From positions 230,446 through 294,445 of the forward strand of contig DJXN01000010.1 of the NCBI GenBank assembly GCA_002449765.1: a stretch of 64,000 nucleotides of DNA, read 5' to 3'. The notes below the pieces were generated by a model that worked only from the letters and a program-made list of their open reading frames with translations, did no database searches and had not been told where the DNA came from. Of this stretch, positions 1 through 8,298 are shown one piece after another. Positions within the stretch are counted from its first letter, which is position 1; the number at the start of each line of letters is the position of its first letter. The translations under genes and the position numbers were made by a program. Source of the stretch: Fibrobacter sp. UBA7003 (lineage in GTDB: Bacteria; Fibrobacterota; Fibrobacteria; Fibrobacterales; Fibrobacteraceae).

Positions 1-1407
1 ACCGAGCTTGGCGGACAGGTAAGCTTCGAGTTCGTCAATCTTTACCAGTTCCTGCTTCATGGAGTCGCGTTCGCGGACGGTCACGTAGCCGAGCTTTGCC
101 GGGTCGGATTCACCCTCGCCCACCGTATCGAAGTCGACGGTCACGCAGAACGGCGTGCCGAGTTCGTCCTGACGGCGGTAACGCTTACCGATGGACTGCG
201 TTTCGTCGTATTCCACGTTCCAACGGTTGAGGAGCTTCTGGTAGAGTTCTTCGGCCTTGGCCTTCACCTGGCCCTTCTTCACGAGCGGGAGCACGGCGAC
301 CTTCACCGGAGCAATCTTCGGGTCGAAGTGGAGCACGGTACGTTCGTCGTTTTCGAGCTTTTCGACTTCGTAAGCGTCGCAGAGAAGCACGAGGAGCAAA
401 CGTTCCACACCGAGAGACGGTTCCACCACGTACGGAATATAACGCTTGTTCTGCACCGGGTCGATGTATTCCTGCTTGACCTTGGATTCGTTCTGGTGCT
501 GCGTCAAGTCGTAGTTCGTACGGCTTGCGATACCCCAAAGTTCGCCCCAACCGAACGGGAATTCGTATTCCACGTCGGTGGTGCCGTTGGAATAGTGAGA
601 AAGTTCTTCCTTGGCATGTTCGCGGAGGCGGAGCTTTTCCTTGTTCACGCCCAGGTCGTTCACGAGCCAGTCGAAGCAGTACTTGCGCCAGAAGTTGTAC
701 CATTCCAGTTCGGTGCCCGGTTCGCAGAAGAATTCCAGTTCCATCTGTTCGAATTCGCGGGTACGGAAGATGAAGTTACCCGGAGTGATTTCGTTACGGA
801 AGCTCTTACCGATCTGGCCCACACCGAACGGGATGCGCGGGCGGACATTATCGACAATGTTCTTGAAGTCCACGAAGATACCCTGGGCGGTTTCCGGACG
901 GAGGTAAACCTTGTTGCCTTCACCTTCGATCACGCCGATTTCGGTCTGGAACATCAGGTTGAATGCGCGGGGCTTGGTCCAGTCGGTCTTGCCGCAGGTC
1001 GGGCATTCAATCTTGTTGTCCATCATCATCTGGTGGACTTCGTCAAAGTTCTTGCCGGCGCAGCAGCCTTCGCCGAGCTTGTCTTCCAAAAGTTGGTCAG
1101 CACGGAAACGTTCGTGGCAAGCGAGGCAGTCCACCAGCGGGTCAGAGAAGTTGCCCACGTGGCCGGAGGCCTTCCAAACGCGGGGGTTCAAGAGAATAGA
1201 ACTGTCGAGACCGAGCACATCCTGGCGGCTCGTGACGAACTTCTTCCACCAGAGGTTCTTGATGTTGCGCTTCAGTTCCACGCCATACGGACCGTAGTCC
1301 CAAGTGTTGGCGAGGCCGTCGTAAATTTCGGAGCCGGGGAAAATGAAACCGCGGCGCTTGCAGAGGGAAATGATGTCCTTGAGGGCATCCTGAACTTTCT
1401 TTGCCAT
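1..1407 (-). CDS. glyS: Glycyl-tRNA synthetase, homodimeric class II type (3' end outside window)
   Basis: Charges tRNA-Gly with glycine in the cytoplasm. The minus strand is open from the ATG at 1407 to the window edge (469 codons), close to the ~460-510 residues usual for the alpha2-type enzyme, so little is missing. The start reads MAKKVQDALKDIISLCKRRG. Class II motif 2 is clear (SFRNEITPGNFIFRTREFEQ) and motif 3 reads VEPSLGVERLLL. A pair of CxxC motifs (CLACH, CPTCGK) lies in the inserted domain, and the anticodon-binding domain follows with GKRYRRQDELGTPFCVTVD. A good ribosome site (AAAGGA) precedes the ATG, and a TATATTTG -10-like box lies further upstream. It is divergent from dnaA. 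This is the single-chain type, not the GlyQ/GlyS two-subunit type. Identification is firm; only the end is unseen. Confidence 0.96.
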   Translation of the reverse strand, partial: MAKKVQDALKDIISLCKRRGFIFPGSEIYDGLANTWDYGPYGVELKRNIKNLWWKKFVTSRQDVLGLDSSILLNPRVWKASGHVGNFSDPLVDCLACHERFRADQLLEDKLGEGCCAGKNFDEVHQMMMDNKIECPTCGKTDWTKPRAFNLMFQTEIGVIEGEGNKVYLRPETAQGIFVDFKNIVDNVRPRIPFGVGQIGKSFRNEITPGNFIFRTREFEQMELEFFCEPGTELEWYNFWRKYCFDWLVNDLGVNKEKLRLREHAKEELSHYSNGTTDVEYEFPFGWGELWGIASRTNYDLTQHQNESKVKQEYIDPVQNKRYIPYVVEPSLGVERLLLVLLCDAYEVEKLENDERTVLHFDPKIAPVKVAVLPLVKKGQVKAKAEELYQKLLNRWNVEYDETQSIGKRYRRQDELGTPFCVTVDFDTVGEGESDPAKLGYVTVRERDSMKQELVKIDELEAYLSAKLG

Positions 1408-1511
1408 TATGTAATCCTTTATCAGCTAAATCAAGCCGGACTAGGAACCTACCTGGATGATAGGCCCTGACGGGGGTCAAATATAGTTTTTTTGAGGACT
1501 TTTCCTCTACC

Positions 1512-1563
1512 TTATCAACATTTTACTCTTTTTTACTAGATTTATAGGCCTACTTGTTGATAG
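1512..1563. promoter_or_regulatory. Inverted pair of DnaA-box-like sites upstream of dnaA
   Basis: TTATCAACA at 1512-1520 differs by one base from the classical box TTATCCACA. TGTTGATAG at 1555-1563 is the inverted site CTATCAACA. They lie in a short AT-rich tract 43-94 bases before the dnaA ATG. DnaA boxes at this place usually serve autoregulation, and sometimes the origin. Two boxes alone do not prove an origin. Confidence 0.6.
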
Positions 1564-1605
1564 ATTTATGATGTCCGCCCCTCACGGACAAGGAATAGAA
1601 TATTT

Positions 1606-2934
1606 ATGCAGATCGACTGGGAAAGATGCCTGAACTACTTGCGCGGAATGCTCTCCGATTCCGTCTTCAAGACTTATTTCGCACAGACAAAGCTGGTGAA
1701 CCAGACTGCCGGACACACAGTGATTTCCGTGCCGCCCGGACTGGACACCAAGGTCTACTCTGCCTACAAAGAACTCATCAAGCTCGGATGGAAGGACGCG
1801 ACGCACCTGGACACGCCCATGGAGTTCGAGTTCCAGCCGCAAGAAATCGCACTGCAGCCCGCACAAGCCCCTAGTGACAACAGTTTCAAGGACTTCCTCA
1901 AGCCGAGCGTCCCGCTTTCGGGGAGCTTCCGCTTCGAGAACTTCGTGCCCGGCGACAAGGCGCAGCTCGCATTCAACGCGGCCATCGCCGTCGCGAAAAA
2001 CCCCGACGGCACGCAGTACAATCCGCTGTTCATCTACGGATCATCGGGACTCGGCAAGACGCACCTCCTGCAGGCCATCGGCAACTACATCCTCGAAGAA
2101 GACCCGACCAAACGCGTCTGCTACCTCACCAGCGAGGACTTCTCGCAGCAGTACATGAAGTGCCTGCGCGAAGGCCGCGTCACCGAGATGAGCGACTTCT
2201 ACCGCAACGAGGTCGACATCCTCCTCATCGACGACATCCAGAACTGGACGGGCAAGTACGAGACGCAGAACGAGTTCTTCCTGATTTTCAACGCGCTGCA
2301 CCAGGCGGGCAAACAGATCGTACTTACCTCCGACGCGCCGGCGGGCGAAGTGAAGAACCTCTCCGACCGCCTCGTCAGCCGCTTCGCCTGGGGCCTCACC
2401 GTGGACATCCAGCCGCCCGACGTCGAAACACGCGAAGCCATCCTCCACAAGAAGGCCGAAGAACGCCACCTCGAAATCAGCGACGACGTGCTGCATTTCC
2501 TCGCCGAGAAGATTGCGAGCAACGTCCGCTGCCTCGAAAGCGCCATCATCAAGCTCACGCTGCAGTCGAGCCTCATGAACCACGATATCGACATGAGCAT
2601 TGCGCAGAAAGTGGCCGCCGAAATCGCGCCCACGCTCCGCCGCCGAGTAAGCCTCGACGCCGTGCTCCACGCCGTCTCGCAGCATTACGAGGTGCCCGAA
2701 TCCAAGCTCACCGAGCCCGGGCGCGGCACCAAGGAAATCTCGAAGGCGCGCCAGGTCGCGATGTACCTCATGCGCGAATGTTCCTCCATCAGCCTCCAGA
2801 GCATCGGTTCGCGCTTCGGCGGCAAGGACCACTCCACCGTCGTCCACGCCATCAAGAGCGTGAAGAAGGAGATGGAGACGGACGCCGCTTTCGCACGCCT
2901 CATCGAAGGCCTCAAGAATTTCATCCACGACTAA
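1606..2934 (+). CDS. dnaA: Chromosomal replication initiator protein DnaA
   Basis: Binds DnaA boxes, opens the origin and loads the helicase; it also represses its own gene in many bacteria. The 442 residues show the usual order. Domain I (about 1-75) begins MQIDWERCLNYLRGMLSDSV. A short linker is followed by the AAA+ domain from about residue 105, with FENFVPGDKAQLAFNAA, Walker A GSSGLGKTHLLQA and Walker B DILLIDDIQNWTGK. The C-terminal DNA-binding domain carries the family signature GGKDHSTVVHAIK. Domain II is short, hence the slightly small size. The ATG has an upstream AAGGA. DnaA-box-like sites lie between it and the divergent glyS. A CapA-like gene follows after 10 bases. Confidence 0.97.
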   Translation: MQIDWERCLNYLRGMLSDSVFKTYFAQTKLVNQTAGHTVISVPPGLDTKVYSAYKELIKLGWKDATHLDTPMEFEFQPQEIALQPAQAPSDNSFKDFLKPSVPLSGSFRFENFVPGDKAQLAFNAAIAVAKNPDGTQYNPLFIYGSSGLGKTHLLQAIGNYILEEDPTKRVCYLTSEDFSQQYMKCLREGRVTEMSDFYRNEVDILLIDDIQNWTGKYETQNEFFLIFNALHQAGKQIVLTSDAPAGEVKNLSDRLVSRFAWGLTVDIQPPDVETREAILHKKAEERHLEISDDVLHFLAEKIASNVRCLESAIIKLTLQSSLMNHDIDMSIAQKVAAEIAPTLRRRVSLDAVLHAVSQHYEVPESKLTEPGRGTKEISKARQVAMYLMRECSSISLQSIGSRFGGKDHSTVVHAIKSVKKEMETDAAFARLIEGLKNFIHD

Positions 2935-2944
2935 CGGAATCAAG

Positions 2945-4012
2945 ATGAATTTATTCAAAGCCACCGGAATCTGCCTTGCGATGAGCGCAATGGCAGCTTT
3001 TGCCGAACCCGAAACGCTTACCGTCATCGGCGTCGGCGACATCATGATGGGCCTCAACTTCCCCGAAGAAAAAACCGTACTCCCCAAGCAGGACGGCGAG
3101 CTCGTGTTCTCCGAAGTGAAGGACATCCTGAGGGATGCCGACCTCACCACGGGAAACCTCGAAGGCGTGCTCATGAACAAGGGCGGGCTCCCGAAGCCCT
3201 GCTGCCGCTCCACCAAGAAGTCCGGCAACTGCTACTGCTTCCGCTCCCCCGAGAACTACACGCGCCACCTGCTCGACGCGGGATTCGACTACGTCAGCGT
3301 CTCGAACAACCATTCCGGCGACTTCGGCAGCGAAGGCAGAATCTGCACGCAGCGCGCCCTCGACGAAGCGAAGCTCGCCTATGCAGGATTCGAGAAGAGC
3401 TGCGAATACAAGATCCTTGAACTGAACGGCGTGCGCTACGGCTTCGCCTCGTTCTCCGTGAGCAGCGGCACCCTCACCGTATTCGATACAGAAAAGGCGA
3501 AGAAGACCATCGCCCTCCTGCGCGACTCCTCCGACATCGTCATCGCCACGATGCATATCGGAGCCGAAGGTTCCAAGTACACGCATATTACCCGCGAATC
3601 GGAAACATTCCTGGGCGACAACCGCGGCAACCCCTACCAGTTCGCGCGCCTCGCCATCGATGCCGGAGCAGACATCGTATTCGGCCACGGCCCGCACGTG
3701 CCTCGCGCCATCGACCTCTACAAGGGCAAGTTCATCGCCTACAGCCTCGGGAACTTCGCGACCTCCACCAGCGTAAACATCCAGGGCGTCACGGGATACG
3801 CCCCCATCGTGAAGATTACCATCGACAAGAAGACCGGCGACTTCAAGGAAGGACAAATCTACTCGTTCATCCAGAAGGGCAACAACGGAGATCGCAAGCC
3901 CAACCGCGACGACAAGGGCGCCTGCATCAAGCTCATGAAGGAACTCACCGAACAGGACATTCCCGAATCCCCCATCCAGATTGCCGACGACGGAAAGATA
4001 ACGCTCAAGTAG
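2945..4012 (+). CDS. CapA/PgsA-family secreted phosphoesterase-like protein
   Basis: The 355 residues begin with a signal peptide (MNLFKATGICLAMSAMAAFA, cut before EPE). The fold is that of the CapA poly-gamma-glutamate capsule family, a metallophosphatase-like group: VIGVGDIMMG near residue 30, TGNLEGVL, SVSNNHSGDFG, ATMHIGAEG, and the late block GHGPHVPRAIDLYKGKFIAYSLGNF, which I split here as GHGPHVPRA and IAYSLGNF. These Asp, Asn and His residues form the presumed metal centre. The product is probably periplasmic and could act on cell-surface polymers, but no capsule genes lie nearby, so the substrate is unknown. It starts 10 bases after dnaA and may be co-transcribed; a strong terminator follows. 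Confidence 0.85.
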   Translation: MNLFKATGICLAMSAMAAFAEPETLTVIGVGDIMMGLNFPEEKTVLPKQDGELVFSEVKDILRDADLTTGNLEGVLMNKGGLPKPCCRSTKKSGNCYCFRSPENYTRHLLDAGFDYVSVSNNHSGDFGSEGRICTQRALDEAKLAYAGFEKSCEYKILELNGVRYGFASFSVSSGTLTVFDTEKAKKTIALLRDSSDIVIATMHIGAEGSKYTHITRESETFLGDNRGNPYQFARLAIDAGADIVFGHGPHVPRAIDLYKGKFIAYSLGNFATSTSVNIQGVTGYAPIVKITIDKKTGDFKEGQIYSFIQKGNNGDRKPNRDDKGACIKLMKELTEQDIPESPIQIADDGKITLK

Positions 4013-4054
4013 CCGCGGTTAGCAATAGCAAAGCGCGACACGCCTATACAAAAA

Positions 4055-4084
4055 GCCCCGGACCAAAGTCCGAGGCAATTTTTT
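4055..4084 (+). terminator. Rho-independent terminator after the CapA-like gene
   Basis: GCCCCGGAC (4055-4063), loop CAAA, GTCCGAGGC (4068-4076) form a 9-pair stem with one mismatch, followed by AATTTTTT. Confidence 0.85.
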
Positions 4085-4112
4085 ACGATTGTCATCACCG
4101 ATTTTCACGGTT

Positions 4113-4188
4113 GTCATCCCCGCGCAGGCAGGCGGACAGCACTTAGCACTTTAGTGCTTAGTGCGCATGGCCACCAAGGTGGGGATCT
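4113..4188. repeat. Long variant of the GTCATCCCC...GGGGATCT dispersed palindromic repeat
   Basis: It begins GTCATCCCC and ends GGGGATCT, the ends of the compact copy at 18544-18568. The interior is expanded and holds a second near-palindrome around GCACTTAGCAC / GTGCTTAGTGC. It lies just past the ddh stop codon, between ddh and the terminator of the convergent CapA-like gene. Confidence 0.6.
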
Positions 4189-4195
4189 AAATCGA

Positions 4196-5179
4196 TTACA
4201 GGCAGTGTGCGCGCAAATCTTCGTCGCTGAGCGTGCTGAGGTATGCAGGCGGAACGTCGAGAACGGTCTTGCAACCGGTCACTCCGTTAGCCTTCATGCG
4301 GAGAGCGGCACGGGCGTAAGCCACGAGAACGCTCGTCGTGAATTCCGGGTTGGAATCGAGCTTCAGGCTGTATTCAATCACGTGGGTGTGTTCCAAGTTC
4401 ATGCCGGTTTTGCCGGTACGAATCACAAAACCGCCGTGAGCGAGCCCGCTGTGGTTCTTGTTGAATTCTTCTTCGCTGATGAAGTTGACCGTGGTGTCGT
4501 ATTCGTCGAAGTAGTTCGGCATCGTCTTGATGGCGTTTTCGATATAGGCCTTGTCGGCACCTTCTTCGGCCACCACGTAAACGAGGCGCGTGTGCTTCTG
4601 GCGGGTGGTGAGTTCCGGCATGGAACCGCTACGCACAGCTTCGAGAGCGGCTTCCACCGGGCAGGTGTACTGCTTCGCGTTCTTCACGCCCTTGATGCGG
4701 CGGACAGCGTCGCTGTGGCCCTGGGAAACGCCCTTGCCCCAGAACGTGTAGTCCTTGCCTTCCGGAAGGATGGACTGGGCATACACGCGGTTCAGGCTGA
4801 ACATGCCCGGGTCCCAGCCCACAGAAATCATCGCGATGTTGCCGGCGGCCTTGGCGGCAGCGTCGACGGCAGCGAAGTGCTGCGGAATCTTGGCGTGCGT
4901 GTCGAAGGAGTCGATCACGTTGAACATAGCGGCGTACTTCGGGGTGAGCACCGGCAGGTCCGTAGCGGAGCCGCCACAGATGATGAGCAGGTCCACCTTG
5001 CCTTTCCAGGCTTCCATTTCAGAGACGTTCAGCACCGGAACGCCCGCCGTCTGGATCTTGACCGTAGCGGGGTCACGACGCGTGAAAACGGCGACCAGTT
5101 CCATATCCGGAGCCTGCTTCACGGCGCATTCTACACCGCGACCCAGGTTACCGTAACCGAGAATAGCAATCTTTGCCAT
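4196..5179 (-). CDS. ddh: meso-Diaminopimelate D-dehydrogenase
   Basis: NADPH-dependent reductive amination of tetrahydrodipicolinate straight to meso-DAP, a one-step route to lysine and peptidoglycan precursor. The 327 residues match the family in length. The N-terminal Rossmann fold has IAILGYGNLGRGVE, with VAVFTRRD after strand 2. The substrate domain shows DLLIICGGSATDLP, VIDSFDTHAKIP, ISVGWDPGMFSLNR and FWGKGVSQGHSDAVRRIKGV, all typical of Ddh. The ATG at 5179 has a usable AAGGA upstream, and a TATATTTT -10-like box precedes it. It stands alone between repeats. Whether the longer dap pathways also exist cannot be seen here. Confidence 0.95.
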   Translation of the reverse strand: MAKIAILGYGNLGRGVECAVKQAPDMELVAVFTRRDPATVKIQTAGVPVLNVSEMEAWKGKVDLLIICGGSATDLPVLTPKYAAMFNVIDSFDTHAKIPQHFAAVDAAAKAAGNIAMISVGWDPGMFSLNRVYAQSILPEGKDYTFWGKGVSQGHSDAVRRIKGVKNAKQYTCPVEAALEAVRSGSMPELTTRQKHTRLVYVVAEEGADKAYIENAIKTMPNYFDEYDTTVNFISEEEFNKNHSGLAHGGFVIRTGKTGMNLEHTHVIEYSLKLDSNPEFTTSVLVAYARAALRMKANGVTGCKTVLDVPPAYLSTLSDEDLRAHCL

Positions 5180-5319
5180 AACAATATCCTTGTTAAAAAT
5201 TTTTGCGTAGAAAATATAGCATTAGACGAAAGACGATAGACGAAAGACGAAAGAAATTCATGTAAAAATTATAGGGAGTAAAGGGGGACGCCTCCCCCTG
5301 GCTGCAGCCTCGCCCTTCT

Positions 5320-5347
5320 GTCACCCTGGAGCACAGCGATAGGGTCC
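5320..5347. repeat. Dispersed repeat, GTCACCCT...AGGGTCC type
   Basis: GTCACCCT and AGGGTCC enclose GGAGCACAGCGAT. The form resembles the other GTCA-headed palindromic repeats in this window. It sits in the 282-base gap between ddh and the lipoprotein gene, which otherwise holds a GC hairpin (GGGGGA-CGCC-TCCCCC, about 5284-5299) and simple ACGAAAG repeats near 5225. Confidence 0.5.
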
Positions 5348-5461
5348 AAGGCGAGTCTTCCGTCACCCCCTCGTGCGGGCGCGGCAACCCCCGGAATGCG
5401 TAGACACGGAGGAATTTGTTCAAAATTTTTACTATTTTTTGGGATAGAAGGAACGAAGAGT

Positions 5462-6643
5462 ATGTCTATCGATAGAAAAGCACCATTTGGTCATGTGGTA
5501 ACCGCATTTCTGCAGTCATCCTCGTGCAGGCGAGGATCTGTGCGTCTTGTGTTTGCTCTTGCATTGACGCTTGCGCTTGCCGCCTGTGATGACGACGAGA
5601 GCAGTTTCGTGCGGCCCGGGGAAGATTCCTCGTCGAGCGTCTGCGAGGACTGCGACGATGCAAGCAGCAGCTCGGTAAAGTCAAACTCTTCGTCCAGCGC
5701 GAAGTCCTCTTCGAGTGTCAATGCGAAGTCGTCTTCTTCCAGCGTTGCACCGAAGTCGAGCAGCTCTGCAAAATCGAGTTCAAGTGCGAAGTCGAGTAGC
5801 AGCTCGGTGAAATCAAGTAGCAGCATTGCTTCGAGTAGTTCAGCGAAATCGAGCAGCAGTTCTGCAAAATCGAGCAGCAGCGTGCGCTCGTCATCCTCGG
5901 CTCCGGTCGAGGATCTGTCGAGCAGCAGCGAGTATGTGCCGTTTGACCACTCCCAAACATTGGCTGGTGCTTGGCGTATAGGTGAGGATAGATACAAAAC
6001 TTTTACGGATCCGCGTAATGGCCGTAGTTATTACTATATAACAATAACGGGTACAGATACTGTGCGTGAGGTTGCTTCGGTGACTGTGATGGCTGAAAAC
6101 TTGAATATCGGTGAAATGGTGCCTGGCGAAAACGACCAGAACAATGATTCCAAGATTGAACGCTACTGCTACAATAATGATACCACCAAGTGCGACGAGT
6201 TCGGTGGCCTTTACCAGTGGGCCGAGATGATGCAGTTGCCGAGCCGCTGCAATACCGAAAGCTGTGCCGACCTTATTCAGGAAAATCACCAAGGAATCTG
6301 CCCTGATGGCTGGAGGCTGTTTAATTTTAACGACTATGTCATTGTCATAAATGCTGAAGGGAATGATGATGGTGTCAAGGGAATGCGCTCCACATATGGT
6401 TTCAGTGGAACGAACAGCAGCGGTTTCTCGCTGACCGGCGCCGGCAAGAGAACCAAAAAGGGGGGGGTTGAACGGTTAAAACAGACTATTTATTGGTTTT
6501 ATCCACAAGAACACGAGTATGATGAAAATTTGTATGTGCGTAATGGGTATATATCTTCGACAACGGATCATGCTCCGCAAGCAAGTGATGGAGATGAAAA
6601 AGTTTTTGGATTCTCTGTCCGCTGTACTAAGCTAGAAGAATAA
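5462..6643 (+). CDS. FISUCC-domain lipoprotein with Ser-rich linker, copy A
   Basis: Predicted lipoprotein of 393 residues. The hydrophobic stretch ends LALTLALAAC, so Cys42 is the likely lipidated residue. A linker of about 110 residues made of SSSS-AK/VK units follows. The C-terminal part is a Fibrobacter succinogenes major paralogous domain: FTDPRNGRSYYYITI, VMAENLNIGEM, ERYCYNNDTTKCDEFGGLYQWAEMM, GICPDGWRL and GFSVRCTK. Such domains are thought to be exposed surface modules; their ligand is unknown. The long N-region before the signal sequence is encoded partly by a dispersed repeat (5515-5539). A GTG at 5540 with GAGG just upstream would give a shorter, normal lipoprotein signal, so the start is uncertain. 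It is near-identical over much of its length to the gene at 49144-50376. Confidence 0.85.
   Translation: MSIDRKAPFGHVVTAFLQSSSCRRGSVRLVFALALTLALAACDDDESSFVRPGEDSSSSVCEDCDDASSSSVKSNSSSSAKSSSSVNAKSSSSSVAPKSSSSAKSSSSAKSSSSSVKSSSSIASSSSAKSSSSSAKSSSSVRSSSSAPVEDLSSSSEYVPFDHSQTLAGAWRIGEDRYKTFTDPRNGRSYYYITITGTDTVREVASVTVMAENLNIGEMVPGENDQNNDSKIERYCYNNDTTKCDEFGGLYQWAEMMQLPSRCNTESCADLIQENHQGICPDGWRLFNFNDYVIVINAEGNDDGVKGMRSTYGFSGTNSSGFSLTGAGKRTKKGGVERLKQTIYWFYPQEHEYDENLYVRNGYISSTTDHAPQASDGDEKVFGFSVRCTKLEE
5515..5539. repeat. Dispersed palindromic repeat inside the lipoprotein 5' coding region
   Basis: ATCCTCG (5518-5524), TGCAGG, CGAGGAT (5531-5537) form a perfect 7-base palindrome inside a GTCATC...GATCT frame. 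In the annotated frame it codes residues 18-26, just before the hydrophobic signal segment. Confidence 0.65.
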
Positions 6644-6668
6644 TCAAAATTTTTGAAAATGATAACAA

Positions 6669-6697
6669 CGCACCCCGAGGTGCGCTGTAGTTGTTTT
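6669..6697 (+). terminator. Hairpin between lipoprotein copy A and truncated adhesin
   Basis: CGCACC-CCGA-GGTGCG (6669-6684), followed by a T-rich stretch ending TTGTTTTA. The equivalent gap in the other copy has a stronger hairpin (49099-49122), so an intergenic partial terminator is conserved. Confidence 0.5.
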
Positions 6698-6759
6698 ACC
6701 TTAAACGGAATTTTTCACGAATTCCACACGAAAAGTTTTAACTAAAAAAGGCCAAAATC

Positions 6760-7902
6760 ATGTCCAAGAACGTTAAGTCCAACAACAAGAACACCAAGAA
6801 ATCTGCTTCCAAGGCAAAAAAGTTCACCCGCAACAATTACAAGATCGAATCCCTCGAACCGCGCCTGATGATGGATGCCGATTCTGGATTTGACGCAGAG
6901 CACTTGAATGACTATGCGGAGCAGATTGAATCTATTTCCGGTAACATTGGGGAGCAGGTCTCTGCCGCGGTGGATTCCATCGATGGCTTCGACGCTTCGA
7001 AGCTTGGCCTCGGCGAATACGCCGGCTCCTTTACCACGCTGTTTGGCGAAAGCGTCGATACCCTGAAAACGACTATTGCGGATAAAGTAAACGATGTGCT
7101 TGCTCAATCATTGGATATGGCCCACACGGCCATCGAGCAGGCGAATGCCAACCTTGCAGAAGGTGTTGACCCTATTAGCAAACTGAGCCTTTCGGAACTG
7201 GTGGACACCTACGTGAAGAATTTCCTGGAAAGCGAGCAGGGCGAAGAGTACAAGGGACTCACGTTCTCTGCGGAAGGCTCCAAGCTTACGGTCGGCATCG
7301 ACCTTTCCGAGACCAAGTCGCTTGAAAACCTCGGCGTCGATCTCGGTTCCTGGGGCAAGGTGTCTGTGGACGGTGCTGCCAATCTTTCTGCTACTGCCCA
7401 GGCTTCTGTTTCTGTCGAACTGGACAAGGACGGGAGCGGTTCTCTTCTCGATAGCGCAGACGATGCCGAAATCTCTGCACCGCAGGTGGACAAGCTTGAA
7501 GTCTCCGTCGATATTCCCGGTGCCAGCGCCAAGTTCATGAACCTTTCTGTTTCTGAGATCGAATCTGCCGACGAACCTAGTCCGGACTTGAGCCTCAGTT
7601 ACACGCCCGACGAAGGTGTGACCAAGAATGTGGACCTGGAATTCAAGGTGGACGAAATCGCCAATCTCCCGTTCTATGTGGCCGATGAGGGCGTTTTGAA
7701 AGTGTCGACCAACGATGGCGAACTCGATGTCCAGGTCCCGGAATTCAAGCTGAATAAGGATTTTTCTCTGGGTACGGTGCTCAAGGCTGTTGAATCAGTA
7801 AAGATAGAAGACTTGGTATCGGCCCTTAATAATAACATAGGTGATCTTCCTTCTGGGGTGTCCGAATTGTCTTTTGTCCAGGAAGGGCACCCGTTTCCTT
7901 GA
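6760..7902 (+). CDS. Truncated copy of the giant LEPR adhesin N-terminus
   Basis: The 380 residues start MSKNVKSNNKNTKKS, then IESLEPRLMMDAD, the LEPR motif found near the N-terminus of very large secreted repeat proteins. Through about residue 343 (LNKDFSLGTVLKAV) it matches the giant protein at 27342-49028 almost residue for residue. After that the sequence is unrelated and stops after 37 more residues. The ATG has the same upstream AAAAAAGGCC region as the big gene. The remaining part is 5% of the full protein and lacks the repeats, RTX-like blocks and C-terminus, so it is probably a non-functional remnant, or a silent partial copy. No dedicated secretion genes adjoin this copy. Confidence 0.8.
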   Translation: MSKNVKSNNKNTKKSASKAKKFTRNNYKIESLEPRLMMDADSGFDAEHLNDYAEQIESISGNIGEQVSAAVDSIDGFDASKLGLGEYAGSFTTLFGESVDTLKTTIADKVNDVLAQSLDMAHTAIEQANANLAEGVDPISKLSLSELVDTYVKNFLESEQGEEYKGLTFSAEGSKLTVGIDLSETKSLENLGVDLGSWGKVSVDGAANLSATAQASVSVELDKDGSGSLLDSADDAEISAPQVDKLEVSVDIPGASAKFMNLSVSEIESADEPSPDLSLSYTPDEGVTKNVDLEFKVDEIANLPFYVADEGVLKVSTNDGELDVQVPEFKLNKDFSLGTVLKAVESVKIEDLVSALNNNIGDLPSGVSELSFVQEGHPFP

Positions 7903-8034
7903 CCACCCCGCGCCCAAGCACCCCGAAAAAGTCCATTTTTGTCATAATCTGACATGGCAATTAAAGTATATTTGTTCGCAGACACTAAACCACAAACCTC
8001 GCCTTTTTATGCTTGTAGGCGAAAGGAGTAAAAA

Positions 8035-8295
8035 ATGCCAGAATTATGCCGTTTTTTGGGCATCGTCATCCAAATGTACTTCAACGATCATATGCCTCCA
8101 CACTTCCATGCGATATATAATGACTTGGAAGGTGTCTTCGAATTATCTACATTTGAGATGTTGGAAGGCAATCTTCCGGCAAGGGTCAAAGGTCTTGTTG
8201 TCGAATGGGCAACTCTTCATAAGCAGGATTTGCTAGATAATTGGAATTCTTTGACAAACACCGGAGAATACAAGAAAATCGATCCACTGGTCTAG
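8035..8295 (+). CDS. DUF4160 family small protein
   Basis: The 86 residues contain the family hallmark MPPHFHAIYNDLEG. Such proteins are regularly encoded directly before a DUF2442 gene, as here (3-base gap), and the pair is usually regarded as toxin-antitoxin-like; that role is unproven. The start has a strong AAAGGAG eight bases upstream. A TATATTTG box (about 7967-7974) is a plausible -10. The pair sits where the truncated adhesin loses similarity with its long relative, so it may mark the breakpoint of an insertion or deletion. Confidence 0.85.
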   Translation: MPELCRFLGIVIQMYFNDHMPPHFHAIYNDLEGVFELSTFEMLEGNLPARVKGLVVEWATLHKQDLLDNWNSLTNTGEYKKIDPLV

Positions 8296-8298
8296 ACT

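Noticed and set aside
328..1470. A 380-codon plus-strand frame
   Set aside because: Shadow of the glycyl-tRNA synthetase gene on the minus strand.
1512..1563. A definite chromosomal origin at dnaA
   Set aside because: Only two boxes, no clear unwinding element, and genome-wide skew cannot be seen, so it is kept only as a possibility.
2041..3856. Minus-strand frames of 395 and 301 codons
   Set aside because: Opposite dnaA and the CapA-like gene, both well supported.
5462..6643. Reverse-strand ORFs of Leu/Glu repeats opposite the Ser-rich linkers
   Set aside because: They arise from AGC/TCG serine codons read backwards.
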